A stretch of DNA of 64,000 nt, taken from NCBI GenBank assembly GCA_900079765.1, contig LT599017.1, positions 620,001 through 684,000 of the forward strand, written 5' to 3'. Below, piece after piece: positions 48,867-58,702 of this stretch; position 1 is the first letter of the stretch; the number at the start of each line of letters is the position of its first letter. The translations under genes were made by a program, and so were the position numbers. Under the pieces are notes generated by a model. That model was not told the origin of the DNA and ran no database searches. It worked only from the letters and a program-made list of their open reading frames with translations. The DNA comes from an uncultured Eubacteriales bacterium (GTDB lineage Bacteria; Bacillota; Clostridia; Oscillospirales; Oscillospiraceae).

Positions 48867-49201
48867 CCTGGAGTCTCAATAGTAAGTCCTTGCCATATGG
48901 CCTTACAAAATTATACTGAGCCTGTCATACAGAAATAAACCCAGTAACCATTGACCTTGAAATAGGTATGTCCGCTCCGCCCCCGTGTCTTGTTGGAAGG
49001 ACTAACTCTTTTGCAACAGTTATAACGTAATCTGACGGTCATACAGAGAGATTGGGCTGCATCTATATCGTTGCAATACTTCATAGTGAACGGCCATAGC
49101 CAATCCGATCAAGTTGTTGAGACTTGAAAGGATTGGCTATGGCCGTTTAATTTCGAGGCAGGCTCCAATCAATTCGTTGAGATTATGTTAAAATCTATTT
49201 A
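48867..49201. terminator. Convergent gap with an 18-bp perfect stem
   Basis: AACGGCCATAGCCAATCC (49089-49106) pairs exactly with GGATTGGCTATGGCCGTT (49130-49147) over a 23-nt loop, with TTTAATTT-like ends on both sides. It probably ends transcription from both directions between the repeat-protein gene and the leftward ABC operon. The rest of the gap shows no gene. Confidence 0.7.
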
Positions 49202-50188
49202 TTATTTAATCGTTTCTTCGGCAAAGCTATTGTCGACCAGTTTATTAAAGTCAACGCGCTTATCCAGCTCACCGGCAGTTTCCATGACGTCCTCCAAGCG
49301 CTCTAAGGATTCCTGTTTCATAACTGGGGTTTCGTTCCAGGCATCGATATCCTTATAGCGCTGAACTACCAGGGTTAGTACGTCGATCTTGGTGTCAGGG
49401 AACTGATCAGCTAAAGCTTCAGCAATCTCCTGTGCGGTATGCTCCCGGACCCATTTCTGACCTTTGGCAACAGCATTTGTAAAGCTTTGCACGACGATAG
49501 AATTGTTCTTAATATAGCTTTGAGAAGCAAAGAAGGCTGTGTAGGGGATTTCCCCGCTTTCCTGACCAATGGAGGTAAGTACAAAACCTTTGCCTTCCAG
49601 CTCTACTTCAGTGGCAGTGGGTTCAAACAGGGTAACATAGTCACTTTCGCCGCCCGTAAAGGCGCCTGCCATCATGTTAAATTGTACAGAGGTATCCACC
49701 ACGGCATCCTGATTGGGAATAATGCCGTTTTGACGCATGACATACTCCAGAGTCATTTCAGGAACGCCGCCCTTGCGGCCGCCAATGATGGTTTTGCCTT
49801 TAAGATTCTCCCACGTAAAGTCTTCGTCAGTGCGGCCGACCAGGAAGGAGCCGTCACGCTTGGTAAGCTGGGCAAATATGACTGCGTAGTCCTCACGGCC
49901 CTCATTAATGACATAGAGGCAAGCCTCCGGGCCCGCCAAGCCAATATCGGCCTGCCCTGCCAAAACTGCGGTCATCACCTTATCGGCACCGCCGCCGTTC
50001 GTTAACTCAATATTCAGGCCTTCCTCGGCAAAAAGGCCAAGCTCCAGCGCCACATACATAGGGGCGTAGAACACAGAATGAGTTACTTCGTTCAGCCGTA
50101 CCTTCGTTACCTCTTCTTTCTTGCCACAGCCCGAAACCAGGGTTGTCAGCAGTACAATACCCAGACCTAGCGCAATTAATCTCTTCAT
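49202..50188 (-). CDS. NMT1/SsuA-type ABC substrate-binding lipoprotein
   Basis: A lipoprotein signal ends VSGCGKKEE. VRLNEVTHSVFYAPMYVALELGLFAEEGLNIEL and GGGADKVMTAVLAGQADIGLAGPE are the NMT1/THI5-like fold, which binds thiamine precursors, sulfonates, riboflavin or similar small organics. 328 residues. Last gene of a three-gene leftward operon. The ligand is not evident; proximity to the molybdenum hydroxylases might hint at a heterocycle. Confidence 0.87.
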   Translation of the reverse strand: MKRLIALGLGIVLLTTLVSGCGKKEEVTKVRLNEVTHSVFYAPMYVALELGLFAEEGLNIELTNGGGADKVMTAVLAGQADIGLAGPEACLYVINEGREDYAVIFAQLTKRDGSFLVGRTDEDFTWENLKGKTIIGGRKGGVPEMTLEYVMRQNGIIPNQDAVVDTSVQFNMMAGAFTGGESDYVTLFEPTATEVELEGKGFVLTSIGQESGEIPYTAFFASQSYIKNNSIVVQSFTNAVAKGQKWVREHTAQEIAEALADQFPDTKIDVLTLVVQRYKDIDAWNETPVMKQESLERLEDVMETAGELDKRVDFNKLVDNSFAEETIK

Positions 50189-51000
50189 ACTGTCACTCCC
50201 ATATGCGTTTTCATTACTTTTTCAAGCCACAGGATGCACTGGTACATCAGTGCAGCCGCCGCGGCCAGAATCAGAACCGTTGTCATGACCAGGTCCATCT
50301 TAAAGACCTGAGAGCCATAGACGATAAGATAACCGAGGCCGGCTTTGGAGACCAGGAATTCGCCCATGATCACACCGACCCACGACAGACCGACGTTTAC
50401 CTTCAAGGCATTGATCATAGTGGTGAAGTTTGCCGGAAGTACCAGCTTCATTAGAATCTGTGCTCGAGTAGCGCCTAGCGTGCGCATCAAACGGATCTTC
50501 TCCGGATCAGTGTCCAAAAAGCCGTTATGCATATCAAGGATAGTAACGATCAATGAGATGGCCAGCGTCATGGCGATGATAGAGGATGGCCCGGCACCAA
50601 TCCAGACAATGAAGATGGGGCCCATTGCTGTTTTGGGTAGGGCATTCAGTACAACAAGGTAAGGGTCTAGCACTCGGGATAAAAAATCACTCCACCAAAG
50701 CAAAACGGCAATCACAGTGCCGAGTAGCGTGCCAAGTAAAAAACCGACTACGGTCTCTATAACAGAAGTGCCCACATGAAGCCACAGATCACCGGATTGG
50801 TATAAGTTCATGAAGGTATTCCACATTCTTGATGGACTGCTGACAATAAAAGCATCAATGGCGCCCAGACGCGCAGCGATTTCCCAGCCGGCAAACAGAA
50901 CGACCAATATGCCTATACGCAGTGTGGTAATGGCAGTTTTAGTTTGTCTTCGCCTTTTTAAGTACGCTTTTCGCTGTAGGGAGACGGCAGGCTCAGACAT
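50185..51000 (-). CDS. ABC permease of the SsuC/TauC family
   Basis: 271 residues with six membrane helices and the binding-protein-dependent transport signature: LMRTLGATRAQILMKLVLPANF (EAA loop). SSPSRMWNTF and LNALPKTAMGPIFIVWIG are typical of the SsuC branch. It overlaps both neighbours. Confidence 0.9.
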   Translation of the reverse strand: MSEPAVSLQRKAYLKRRRQTKTAITTLRIGILVVLFAGWEIAARLGAIDAFIVSSPSRMWNTFMNLYQSGDLWLHVGTSVIETVVGFLLGTLLGTVIAVLLWWSDFLSRVLDPYLVVLNALPKTAMGPIFIVWIGAGPSSIIAMTLAISLIVTILDMHNGFLDTDPEKIRLMRTLGATRAQILMKLVLPANFTTMINALKVNVGLSWVGVIMGEFLVSKAGLGYLIVYGSQVFKMDLVMTTVLILAAAAALMYQCILWLEKVMKTHMGVTV

Positions 51001-51751
51001 TGATATCCAACTCCCTCCAGATGGTGTTAAAATACGTTCGGAAAGCAGGATGATCTCGCCGCTTCATAGGAGAGATTCCCGTTAGATCTTCAAGGTTATG
51101 GATCGCCTTTACAGCAGCTGGCCTTTTACTTAAAACAATAATTCGATCAGAAAGACTTATACTTTCAGAGATATCGTGGGTAACCAGCAAAGCTGTTTTG
51201 CGTTCTTGACGAATAATGGTATAGATATCGGTGGATACAGAAAGTCGTGTTTGGTAATCCAAGGCTGAAAATGGTTCATCCAGCAATAATATTCTTGGGT
51301 CTGTTGCCAGTGTTCTAATTAATGCACACCGTTGACGCATGCCCCCAGACAGCTGAGACGGTGTTTTTTGAAGAAATTCGCCCAGTCCATAACGCGCCAA
51401 GAGTTCACGGACATACTCTTGACGTTCCGCCGTATTTTGATGCTGTAGCTCCAGGCCCAGGGTAACATTGGCCCAAATAGTTCTCCACGGAAATAGTTGG
51501 TCTTTCTGAGGCATATAGCCAATCTTGGGCGATGGCGCTGTAACAGCATCGCCATCTATGTATACCGAGCCTGCGGAGGCTGGCTCAAGCCCGGCAATTA
51601 CTGACAGCAAGGTGGATTTGCCGCACCCTGACGGCCCCACAATACTGACAAATTCTCCGTCGGAAATTTCGAAATCGATCCCGCGCAGGGCATCTATTTC
51701 TCCATCCGGCGCCTGGTATGTCAGGTCGACATTATTTACTTGTACAATCAT
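50993..51751 (-). CDS. ABC ATPase of the SsuB/TauB family
   Basis: 252 residues. Walker A GPSGCGKS, Q-loop MPQKDQLFPW, signature LSGGMRQR, Walker B ILLLDEPFSALD, H-loop VTHD. First gene of the leftward operon; overlaps the permease by 8 bp. Confidence 0.92.
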   Translation of the reverse strand: MIVQVNNVDLTYQAPDGEIDALRGIDFEISDGEFVSIVGPSGCGKSTLLSVIAGLEPASAGSVYIDGDAVTAPSPKIGYMPQKDQLFPWRTIWANVTLGLELQHQNTAERQEYVRELLARYGLGEFLQKTPSQLSGGMRQRCALIRTLATDPRILLLDEPFSALDYQTRLSVSTDIYTIIRQERKTALLVTHDISESISLSDRIIVLSKRPAAVKAIHNLEDLTGISPMKRRDHPAFRTYFNTIWRELDINV

Positions 51752-52209
51752 AGTTTCGGGGGCTCCTTCCGTACATGATGGTAGAGGAATGCAAATCAGC
51801 TCCCTAGCTCATCATACGGTGCTGGCCCTCAAATGTGTGGAATTAAATTGAACGCTATGAGCTTGCCAGGAAACGGTGTGTAGGTTAAACTTACAAACAG
51901 TCGATTTTAGAACTTACAGAGAGGTAGGGTAGATTTTTTCACACGAAATTTACACGAAAATGGATGATTACCTCGACAGGTTCTCTTCGAAATAAGGGGT
52001 TATAAAATTTGATATCTCGTCCTCCTTATACGTTTTAAACCCAGTAAAATAAAAAAATCCCTAAGCCGCTAAGTTCAAATTGCTAGACCACATCCAATCG
52101 CATTGCAGATAAAATTATGGTATACTTTAATAGATTGGATTGGCACTGCCGCAAGTATGGCGCGTATGGCGTGCTGCGCTGTGGCGATCATGAAAGGAAG
52201 GTATGGCTG
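51752..52209. other. Divergent gap between the ABC operon and the molybdenum locus
   Basis: It contains CACACGAAATTTA (51940-51952) and CACGAAAATG (51953-51962), both of which also occur next to attR at 40916-40940 in the opposite order. An extended -10, TGGTATACT (hexamer 52121-52126), precedes the regulator gene. No gene is convincing; a frame open from 52117 lacks a ribosome site before TTG 52210. Confidence 0.45.
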
Positions 52210-53142
52210 TTGACCATAAGCAGAGTTGGGGGACTGATTGCTGCCGCCAGCAAAAAGGCCAGCCGGCCCATGTTACAGCTTGGCGGCATCAGCGTGGTGG
52301 AGCGGATCGTGCTCACCTTTCAGCAGGCAGGCGTATTTCCCATCGTAGTGGTGACGGGTGTGGAGGCCGACGAGGTCAAGTACCGGCTGGCCGGCCGCGG
52401 CGTGGTTTTTTTGCACAATGAGGAGTTTGAAGATCCCGAGCTGATTGACTCGGTAAAAATAGGGCTCTCCTTTTTGCGCGGAAAATGTGAGCGTGTCGTA
52501 TTCTCTCCGGTGAACACCCCGATGTTTCTCCCCTCTACGCTTTATACGCTGCTTGGGACGACGGGCGACATTGTCACCCCCTCCTATATGGGCAGGGGAG
52601 GGCACCCCATTATATTCTCCAACGCCGTGATACCCAATCTCCTCGCCTGGCAGGGGGAGACCGGCCTGCGGGGCGGTCTCGCCTCCATGTCCGGTCTCCG
52701 CATACCGGTTGAGGTCGACGATGAGGGTATTTTGCTTACGATTCACCAGCAGTCCCGCTTGCAGGCATATTATGAGGAAAACAAGGCCTCGTTTTTACAT
52801 CCCCGCCTGCGCCTAAGCCTGGAACGTGAGGAGGAGCTGTTCAACGCCAGGGCAAAGCTGCTGCTGCTGTTGATCGGCGAGACCCATTCAGTTCGTACCG
52901 CCAGCGCAGTAATGGCGCTCTCCCAGAGCAAGGCATGGGATATGCTCAATAAGCTTGAGGCTGCCCTGGGATATGCCCTCATTACCCGCCGCAAAGGTGG
53001 CACGCAGGGCAGCCGGAGCGACCTGACCCCCGAGGGGCTCTCTTTTTTAAAGGCCTGGCAGCGTTATGAGGAGCGCGCGATTGAGTGCGCCTATTTGGGA
53101 TACCTTCAGATGCTGCGGGATATCTCTCATCTACCATCGTAG
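52210..53142 (+). CDS. Degenerate MobA/MocA-like nucleotidyltransferase fused to a ModE/LysR-type winged helix
   Basis: TTG at 52210 lies 8 bases after GAAAGGAAGG. Residues 1 to about 200 have the NTP-transferase fold (MLQLGGISVVERIVLTFQQAG, FPIVVVTGVEADEVKYRLAG). The usual AAGxSxRMG signature is replaced by AAASKKASRP, and the catalytic GD-type metal site reads SPVNTPMF. The C-terminal 100 residues (HSVRTASAVMALSQSKAWDMLNKLE, GYALITRRKGGTQGSRSDLTPEG) are a ModE-like DNA-binding domain. A cofactor-sensing regulator of the downstream molybdenum hydroxylases is the likely role. Confidence 0.8.
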   Translation: MTISRVGGLIAAASKKASRPMLQLGGISVVERIVLTFQQAGVFPIVVVTGVEADEVKYRLAGRGVVFLHNEEFEDPELIDSVKIGLSFLRGKCERVVFSPVNTPMFLPSTLYTLLGTTGDIVTPSYMGRGGHPIIFSNAVIPNLLAWQGETGLRGGLASMSGLRIPVEVDDEGILLTIHQQSRLQAYYEENKASFLHPRLRLSLEREEELFNARAKLLLLLIGETHSVRTASAVMALSQSKAWDMLNKLEAALGYALITRRKGGTQGSRSDLTPEGLSFLKAWQRYEERAIECAYLGYLQMLRDISHLPS

Positions 53143-53161
53143 CATAGAGTCAATACGTCCC

Positions 53162-53198
53162 GAGGCGGCCCATTTCATTATGAAATGGGCCGCCTCTT
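53162..53198 (+). terminator. Terminator after the regulator gene
   Basis: GAGGCGGCCCATTTCA pairs perfectly with its complement at 53181-53196 over a 3-nt loop, followed by TTCT. A very stable hairpin, 20 bp after the regulator stop. Confidence 0.75.
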
Positions 53199-53267
53199 CT
53201 CTGCGCAGTGCAACAAAAAACGCCGTGCTTTTTCGCTGCCGGGTAGCATGTTCCTCCAACAAAGAAT

Positions 53268-53297
53268 TTGGCATGTCAGTTTTATGCGCGCTACAAT
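53268..53297 (+). promoter_or_regulatory. Promoter of the molybdenum hydroxylase operon
   Basis: TTGGCA (53268-53273), an 18-bp spacer and TACAAT (53292-53297), 60 bp above the first gene and after the regulator's terminator. Confidence 0.65.
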
Positions 53298-53356
53298 GTA
53301 GATAATCATTACCGCCGCATTCCCATAACGTATTTTTGATACAGGAGGAGATGTTA

Positions 53357-55924
53357 TTGTTTACCCTGACTGTAAACGGAGCGGAGGTCCATTCAGAGAA
53401 GGATAAGCGCCTATTGTCCTTTTTGAGGGACGATCTGCGGCTGACCGCCACAAAGGATGGATGCAGCGAGGGCGCCTGCGGCACCTGCACCGTGTTGGTG
53501 GACGGCAAAAAGGTAAAGGCCTGCACTCAGAACCTGTCCAGGTTTGAAGGTAAGAGCATCGTCACGGTGGAGGGCCTGAGCGAGCGGGAAAAAGAGGTCT
53601 ATACTTATTGTTTCGGCGAGGCCGGAGCGGTGCAGTGCGGCTTTTGCATTCCCGGCATGGTCATTTCGGCCAAGGCGCTTCTGGACGAGAACCAAAGCCC
53701 CTCCCGCGACGAGGTAAAGGCCGCGCTGCGGGGAAACATCTGCCGCTGTACCGGATACAGAAAAATTGAAGACGCCGTTTTAATGGCCGCTGAGTTTTTC
53801 CGTGAGAACCAATCTGTTCCCGTACCGGATACCTCCACCGGCGTGAATCGCCGTTTCCAGCGCCCTGATGTGCGGGAGAAGGTGCTTGGAACCGGAGAAT
53901 TTGTGGACGACATCGTACTGCCGGGCATGCTGTACGCCAAGGCCCTGCGCTCCAAATACCCCCGCGCGGTGGTGAACAAAATCGATCTCTCCAGGGCGGA
54001 GACCCATCCGCAGTGCGTAAAGATCCTCACCGCAAAGGATGTCCCCTACAACAAAACCGGCCATATCATCCCCGACTGGGACGTGATGATCGCCGAGGGC
54101 GACACGACGCGCTACATTGGCGACGCCATCGCGCTGGTGTGCACCAAAACCCAGGAGGCGCTGGACGAGGTTTTGACCCTCATTGAGGTGGACTACACCG
54201 AGCTCACTCCCGTCACCAGCCCCACCGACGCGCTGCGGGCAGACGCGCCCCTGATCCATAAAAGCGGCAACATTATGCGCAAGGAGATTTTGATTCGGGG
54301 CAGCGCGGACGCCGCGATCAAAAACTCCAAGTACGTAGTGACCCGCAAGTACTACACGCCTTTTAACGACCACGCCTTTATGGAGCCCGAGTGCGCCATT
54401 GCCATGCCCGAGGGGGAGGACGGCATTTTGCTCTACAGCGGCGCGCAGAGCGTATACGACGAAAAGCATGAGATCGCCGCCATGCTGAAAATCCCGGAGG
54501 AAAAGGTGCACTGCCAGAGCAAGCTGGTGGGCGGCGGCTTTGGCGGCAAGGAGGACATGAGCGTGCAGCACCACGCCGCGCTGATGGCCTGGTACGTAAA
54601 GGCGCCGGTAAAGGTGAAGTTCAGCCGCCAGGAGAGTCTTCTCTACCACACCAAGCGCCACGCCATGGATATGGAGTTCACCACCGCCTGCGACGAGGAA
54701 GGGAACCTCACGGCCATGAAGGCAATCCTCATTGCCGACACCGGGGCGTACGCCAGCCTGGGCGGGCCGGTGCTGCAGCGGGCCTGTACCCATGCCGCCG
54801 GGCCGTATAACTACCAGAATGTCGATATCCTGGGCATGAGCGTGTACACAAACAATGTGGTGGCCGGGGCGTACCGGGGATTCGGCGTCACGCAGTCATG
54901 CTTTGCCACCGAGAACAACCTCAATCTCCTGGCCGAGCTGGTGGGCATTTCCCCCTGGGAGATCCGCTATAAAAACGCCATTCGCCCCGGGCAGGAGCTG
55001 CCAAACGGCCAGCTGGCGGACGAGAGCTGCGCCATGGCGGAGTGCCTTGAGGCGGTAAAGGATGTGTACGAAGCCCACCCCTACGCGGGAATTGCCTGTG
55101 CCTTTAAAAACAGCGGCAAGGGCATCGGCATCCGGGATACCGGGCGGGTCCTGCTCAGCATCGAAAACGGCGTCGTCCACATCCGCACCAGCGCCGCGTG
55201 CATGGGCCAGGGCATCGCCACGGTCTGCACCCAGATGCTGTGCGAGGTGACCGGCCTTGACCCCAGCCATGTTTATCACGAGCGGCCCGACACCGTGCGT
55301 ACTCCCGACAGCGGCACGAGTACCGCCAGCCGCCAGACCGTGATTACCGGGGAGGCGGCCCGCCGGGCCGCCGAAAAGCTGGCGGAGGCGCTGAAGGGCG
55401 GAAAGGCCCTTGCCGATCTGGAGGGGCAGGAAATTTACGGCGAATATGTGCCTATTACCGACCCCATGGGCACCCTGAAGAAAAACCCCGTGAGCCACGT
55501 CAGCTACAGCTATGGCGCACAGGTCGTGGTGCTGGATGAAAACGGCAGGGTAGATAAGGTGGTGGCCGCGTACGACGTGGGTACGCCGGTCAACATTCAG
55601 AGCGTAGAGGGCCAGATCGAGGGCGGAATCGTGATGGGGCTCGGCTTTGCCCTGACGGAGGATTTCCCCACCGAGAGAGGGTACCCAAAGGTGAAATTCG
55701 GCACGCTGGGTCTGATGCGCGCGCCTGACGTACCGGCTATCGAGGTAAAGCTGGTGCAGTCACGGGGCGAAAAGCTGCCCCTTGCCATGGGCGCAAAGGG
55801 AGTGGGCGAGCTGTGCCTGATCCCCACCTCCCCCGCCTGTTCCCATGCCTATTACCGCTATGACGGCAAGCTGCGAACACGCCTGCCGCTGCAGGATACC
55901 TATTACAGGAAGACAAAGAAATGA
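53357..55924 (+). CDS. Fused Fe-S/molybdopterin xanthine dehydrogenase (selenium-dependent XDH architecture)
   Basis: TTG at 53357 has AGGAGG 8 bases upstream; an ATG at 53351 is too close to it. Residues 1-160 carry two [2Fe-2S] clusters (CSEGACGTC...C and CGFCIPG...CRCTG). Residues 170-855 are the molybdopterin-binding large subunit, with GGGFGGKED, GAYRGFGV and GAKGVGE carrying the catalytic Glu. There is no FAD domain. This fusion matches the selenium-dependent xanthine dehydrogenase family, which hydroxylates purines or other heterocycles. Start of a five-gene operon. Confidence 0.88.
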   Translation: MFTLTVNGAEVHSEKDKRLLSFLRDDLRLTATKDGCSEGACGTCTVLVDGKKVKACTQNLSRFEGKSIVTVEGLSEREKEVYTYCFGEAGAVQCGFCIPGMVISAKALLDENQSPSRDEVKAALRGNICRCTGYRKIEDAVLMAAEFFRENQSVPVPDTSTGVNRRFQRPDVREKVLGTGEFVDDIVLPGMLYAKALRSKYPRAVVNKIDLSRAETHPQCVKILTAKDVPYNKTGHIIPDWDVMIAEGDTTRYIGDAIALVCTKTQEALDEVLTLIEVDYTELTPVTSPTDALRADAPLIHKSGNIMRKEILIRGSADAAIKNSKYVVTRKYYTPFNDHAFMEPECAIAMPEGEDGILLYSGAQSVYDEKHEIAAMLKIPEEKVHCQSKLVGGGFGGKEDMSVQHHAALMAWYVKAPVKVKFSRQESLLYHTKRHAMDMEFTTACDEEGNLTAMKAILIADTGAYASLGGPVLQRACTHAAGPYNYQNVDILGMSVYTNNVVAGAYRGFGVTQSCFATENNLNLLAELVGISPWEIRYKNAIRPGQELPNGQLADESCAMAECLEAVKDVYEAHPYAGIACAFKNSGKGIGIRDTGRVLLSIENGVVHIRTSAACMGQGIATVCTQMLCEVTGLDPSHVYHERPDTVRTPDSGTSTASRQTVITGEAARRAAEKLAEALKGGKALADLEGQEIYGEYVPITDPMGTLKKNPVSHVSYSYGAQVVVLDENGRVDKVVAAYDVGTPVNIQSVEGQIEGGIVMGLGFALTEDFPTERGYPKVKFGTLGLMRAPDVPAIEVKLVQSRGEKLPLAMGAKGVGELCLIPTSPACSHAYYRYDGKLRTRLPLQDTYYRKTKK

Positions 55925-56583
55925 AAGTGAACGGTCTCATTCTGGCTGCGGGCCTCTCCAGCCGTATGGGCAGCTTTAAGCCCCTCATGCCGGTGGGAGC
56001 GGAAACTCTGATTGAGCGCAGTACCCAGAGCATGCTCAGCGGCGGCGCGCACCATGTAACCGTAGTGCTGGGTTACCGGGCCGCCGAGGCAGAGGCCGTG
56101 CTGCGGGGGCGGTTCTCCCCCAAAAGGGTAAGCATCGTCCATAACCCGAACTATGAGAGCACCGATATGCTGGCGTCGGCCAAGATCGGGATTGCCGCCC
56201 TGCCGGCCTGCGAGGCCTTTTTCCTGCTGCCGGGCGACATGCCGGCTGTGGACAGCGAAACCTTTTGGGCCGTGCGCGCCGCTATGCAGAGCACCGGCGC
56301 AAGCCTTGCCTTTCCTACGCTGGAGGGGCGGCGTAAGCATCCGCCGCTGATCTCTGCCCGGTGCGTCCCCTCCATTCTGGCCTTTGACGGTACGGGCGGG
56401 CTGCGCGAGGTGTGGAGACAATACGCAAGCGAGACGGCAGAGGTAGCCGTAGACGATGCCGGCTGCCTGTTTGATGCCGATACACCGGAGGACTACCGCA
56501 GGCTGCTGCGGTATGTGGAAAAGAAACAGCGCGTCTTTGAACCACGAAAAAGGAGGAATGCTTGCAATGCGAGAAATCAGTAA
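55921..56583 (+). CDS. mocA: Molybdenum cofactor cytidylyltransferase
   Basis: 220 residues with intact nucleotidyltransferase motifs: LILAAGLSSRMGSFKPL and LPGDMPAV. HPPLIS follows, as in MocA. It attaches CMP to molybdopterin, or serves the related maturation of hydroxylases. It overlaps the genes on both sides, tying cofactor maturation to the enzymes. Unlike the upstream 52210 gene, its catalytic residues are present. Confidence 0.87.
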   Translation: MKVNGLILAAGLSSRMGSFKPLMPVGAETLIERSTQSMLSGGAHHVTVVLGYRAAEAEAVLRGRFSPKRVSIVHNPNYESTDMLASAKIGIAALPACEAFFLLPGDMPAVDSETFWAVRAAMQSTGASLAFPTLEGRRKHPPLISARCVPSILAFDGTGGLREVWRQYASETAEVAVDDAGCLFDADTPEDYRRLLRYVEKKQRVFEPRKRRNACNARNQ

Positions 56584-58702
56584 ATCGGTCATCAAAAAAG
56601 ACCACGCGCCCAAAATGGACGGCAGCGCCATATACGTAGCCGACTGGTCCTGCGACGGGGTGCTGTACGGCAAGCTGGTGCGCTCGCCCCATGCCCACGC
56701 CCGCGTACTGGACATTCAGCTGCCGCCCCTGCCGGAAGGGTACTTCGCCGTTGACAAAAACGATGTGCCTGGCAAGAACGAGGTCCATATCGTCATGGAT
56801 GACACCCCCGTGTATGCGGGGGAAACGGTGGAATACATCGGCGACCCGGTGCTGATGGTGGTGGGCCCCGAGGAAAAAGAGGTGGAGCGCCTGGCCGCCG
56901 CGGTCAATGTGGTATACGAGGTTTTGCCCGCCGTTCTGGATATCCGGGACTCGGATACGGTGTTCTTTGATTACAGTTTCGGCCAGGGGGATACCGAAGC
57001 CGCCTTTGCCGAGGCCGACAAGGTATACGAGGAGGAGTTTGAAACCGGCTATCAGGAGCAGGCCTATCTGGAGACCCAGGGCATGATCGCCGAGTATCGC
57101 GACGGAAAAATGACGGTGCACGGAAGTATGCAGTGCCCATACTATGTCCACGGCGCTATCGCCAAGGCGATCGGCCTCACACCCGATAAGGTGCGCGTGC
57201 TGCAGGATACGACGGGCGGCGGCTTTGGCGGCAAGGAGGCGTACCCCTCCATTCTGGCCTGTCAGGTGGCGGTGGCTGCTTATAAGGCCGACGGCAAGCG
57301 CGTGCGCGTGATCTATGGGCGGCGGGAGGACATGGAGTTTACCTCCAAGCGCCATCCCTCCCTCTGTCGGTACAAAATGGCGGTAAAGGACGGCTTTGTC
57401 ACTGCAATGGACATTGACGTCAAGTTCAATTCCGGCGGGTTTACCACTCTCTCCGCTGTCGTGCTGCAGCGGGGCATCATCGCGGCCCCGGGCGTATACC
57501 GGGTAAATAATCTCAAGGTGCGCGGCCGCGCTATGAAGACCAACACCATCCCCACCGGAGCCTACCGCGGCTTTGGCGCGCCGCAGACCTTCTTCGCCGT
57601 GGAGATGATGATGGACCACATTGCCAAGGACTTGGGCGAGGAGCCGCTGCGCTTTAAAAAGCGCCATCTGGTAAAGCAGCATGACGCCACCTCCACCGGC
57701 GGCAAGTACCACTTCCCCGTGCCGATGCCCGCCATGATCGCGGAGGTGGAGGAGATGAGCGGCTACCAGGAAAAGTGGAGCGGGTATCAAAAACCGCAGA
57801 CCGGGCGCTTTCGTAAGGGGATCGGCCTGAGCCTCTGGTTCCATGGCGCGGGCTTTACCGGCAGCGGCGAGCGGGATATCATCAAGGCCGTAGCCAAGCT
57901 GCGCAAGACCAAGGACGGTTTCGTAGAGGTTCTGGCCAGCCAAAGCGACATTGGGCAGGGCCTGAAGACCACCTTCTGCAAAATCGTCGCCAATGAGCTC
58001 AACCTGCCGCTTGAAAAGGTAAGCTATGATAACCCCGATACCGACCGCGTGCCCGACTCGGGCCCCACAGTGGCCTCCCGCAGCCTGATGACGGTGGGCG
58101 AGCTTCTGCGCCGTGCCGCCATTAACCTGCGAAGCCAGTGGAAGGAAGGCGAGGAGCAGGTTGTCGAGGAGCATTTCAAGGAGCCGGATTTCGTCATCCC
58201 CTTCTACCTCGACAAATTCGAGGGCGACGCCTACCCCACCTACGCTTGGGCCGCCTGCGCGGTGGAGGTACGCTTAGACACCCTCACCGGCGTAAACGAG
58301 GTGCTGGGTACGTGGGGTAGCTTCGACGTGGGTACGCCCATCGACCTGAACATCGTGATTGGTCAGATGGAGGGCGGTCTCATGCAGGGCCTGGGGTACT
58401 CCAGCATGGAACAGATGGGCACCGACGCCAAAGGCCGCATCCGCAACAACAGCTACAGTGATTACATCATCCCTACCTCGGTGGACGTCCCCAATCTGCA
58501 GGTGAAGATGCACGTGGAGGAATACCCCTTAGGGCCTTACGGGGCCAAAGGAGCGGGCGAGCTTCCGCTGGTGGGCGTACCTGGTGCGTATATCGAAGCG
58601 ATGGAGCAGGCCCTTGGCGGCGCTTTACTCCACCACGCGCCGTTCAGCGCCGAGGACGCTTTGAAAGTTCTGAAGGCCAACGCGCAAAAGGAGGCGATCT
58701 GA
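56567..58702 (+). CDS. Molybdenum hydroxylase large subunit (XdhA/CoxL-like)
   Basis: ATG at 56567 lies 9 bases after AAGGAGG; an ATG at 56558 is too close to it. 711 residues. Cofactor motifs GGGFGGKEA, GAYRGFGAPQT and GAKGAGELPL with the active-site Glu. KMDGSAIYVADW and LVRSPHAHARV near the start are typical. It forms the LMS complex with the next two genes. The substrate could be xanthine, nicotinate or another heterocycle. Confidence 0.9.
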   Translation: MREISKSVIKKDHAPKMDGSAIYVADWSCDGVLYGKLVRSPHAHARVLDIQLPPLPEGYFAVDKNDVPGKNEVHIVMDDTPVYAGETVEYIGDPVLMVVGPEEKEVERLAAAVNVVYEVLPAVLDIRDSDTVFFDYSFGQGDTEAAFAEADKVYEEEFETGYQEQAYLETQGMIAEYRDGKMTVHGSMQCPYYVHGAIAKAIGLTPDKVRVLQDTTGGGFGGKEAYPSILACQVAVAAYKADGKRVRVIYGRREDMEFTSKRHPSLCRYKMAVKDGFVTAMDIDVKFNSGGFTTLSAVVLQRGIIAAPGVYRVNNLKVRGRAMKTNTIPTGAYRGFGAPQTFFAVEMMMDHIAKDLGEEPLRFKKRHLVKQHDATSTGGKYHFPVPMPAMIAEVEEMSGYQEKWSGYQKPQTGRFRKGIGLSLWFHGAGFTGSGERDIIKAVAKLRKTKDGFVEVLASQSDIGQGLKTTFCKIVANELNLPLEKVSYDNPDTDRVPDSGPTVASRSLMTVGELLRRAAINLRSQWKEGEEQVVEEHFKEPDFVIPFYLDKFEGDAYPTYAWAACAVEVRLDTLTGVNEVLGTWGSFDVGTPIDLNIVIGQMEGGLMQGLGYSSMEQMGTDAKGRIRNNSYSDYIIPTSVDVPNLQVKMHVEEYPLGPYGAKGAGELPLVGVPGAYIEAMEQALGGALLHHAPFSAEDALKVLKANAQKEAI

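Noticed and set aside
56315-58174. A 619-codon leftward frame opposite the molybdenum hydroxylase genes
   Set aside because: It mirrors high-GC third positions of two confirmed genes on the plus strand, has no ribosome site and its translation is His/Gly/Ala-rich without any recognised motif. The same holds for the leftward frames at 53780-54793 and 54896-55498.
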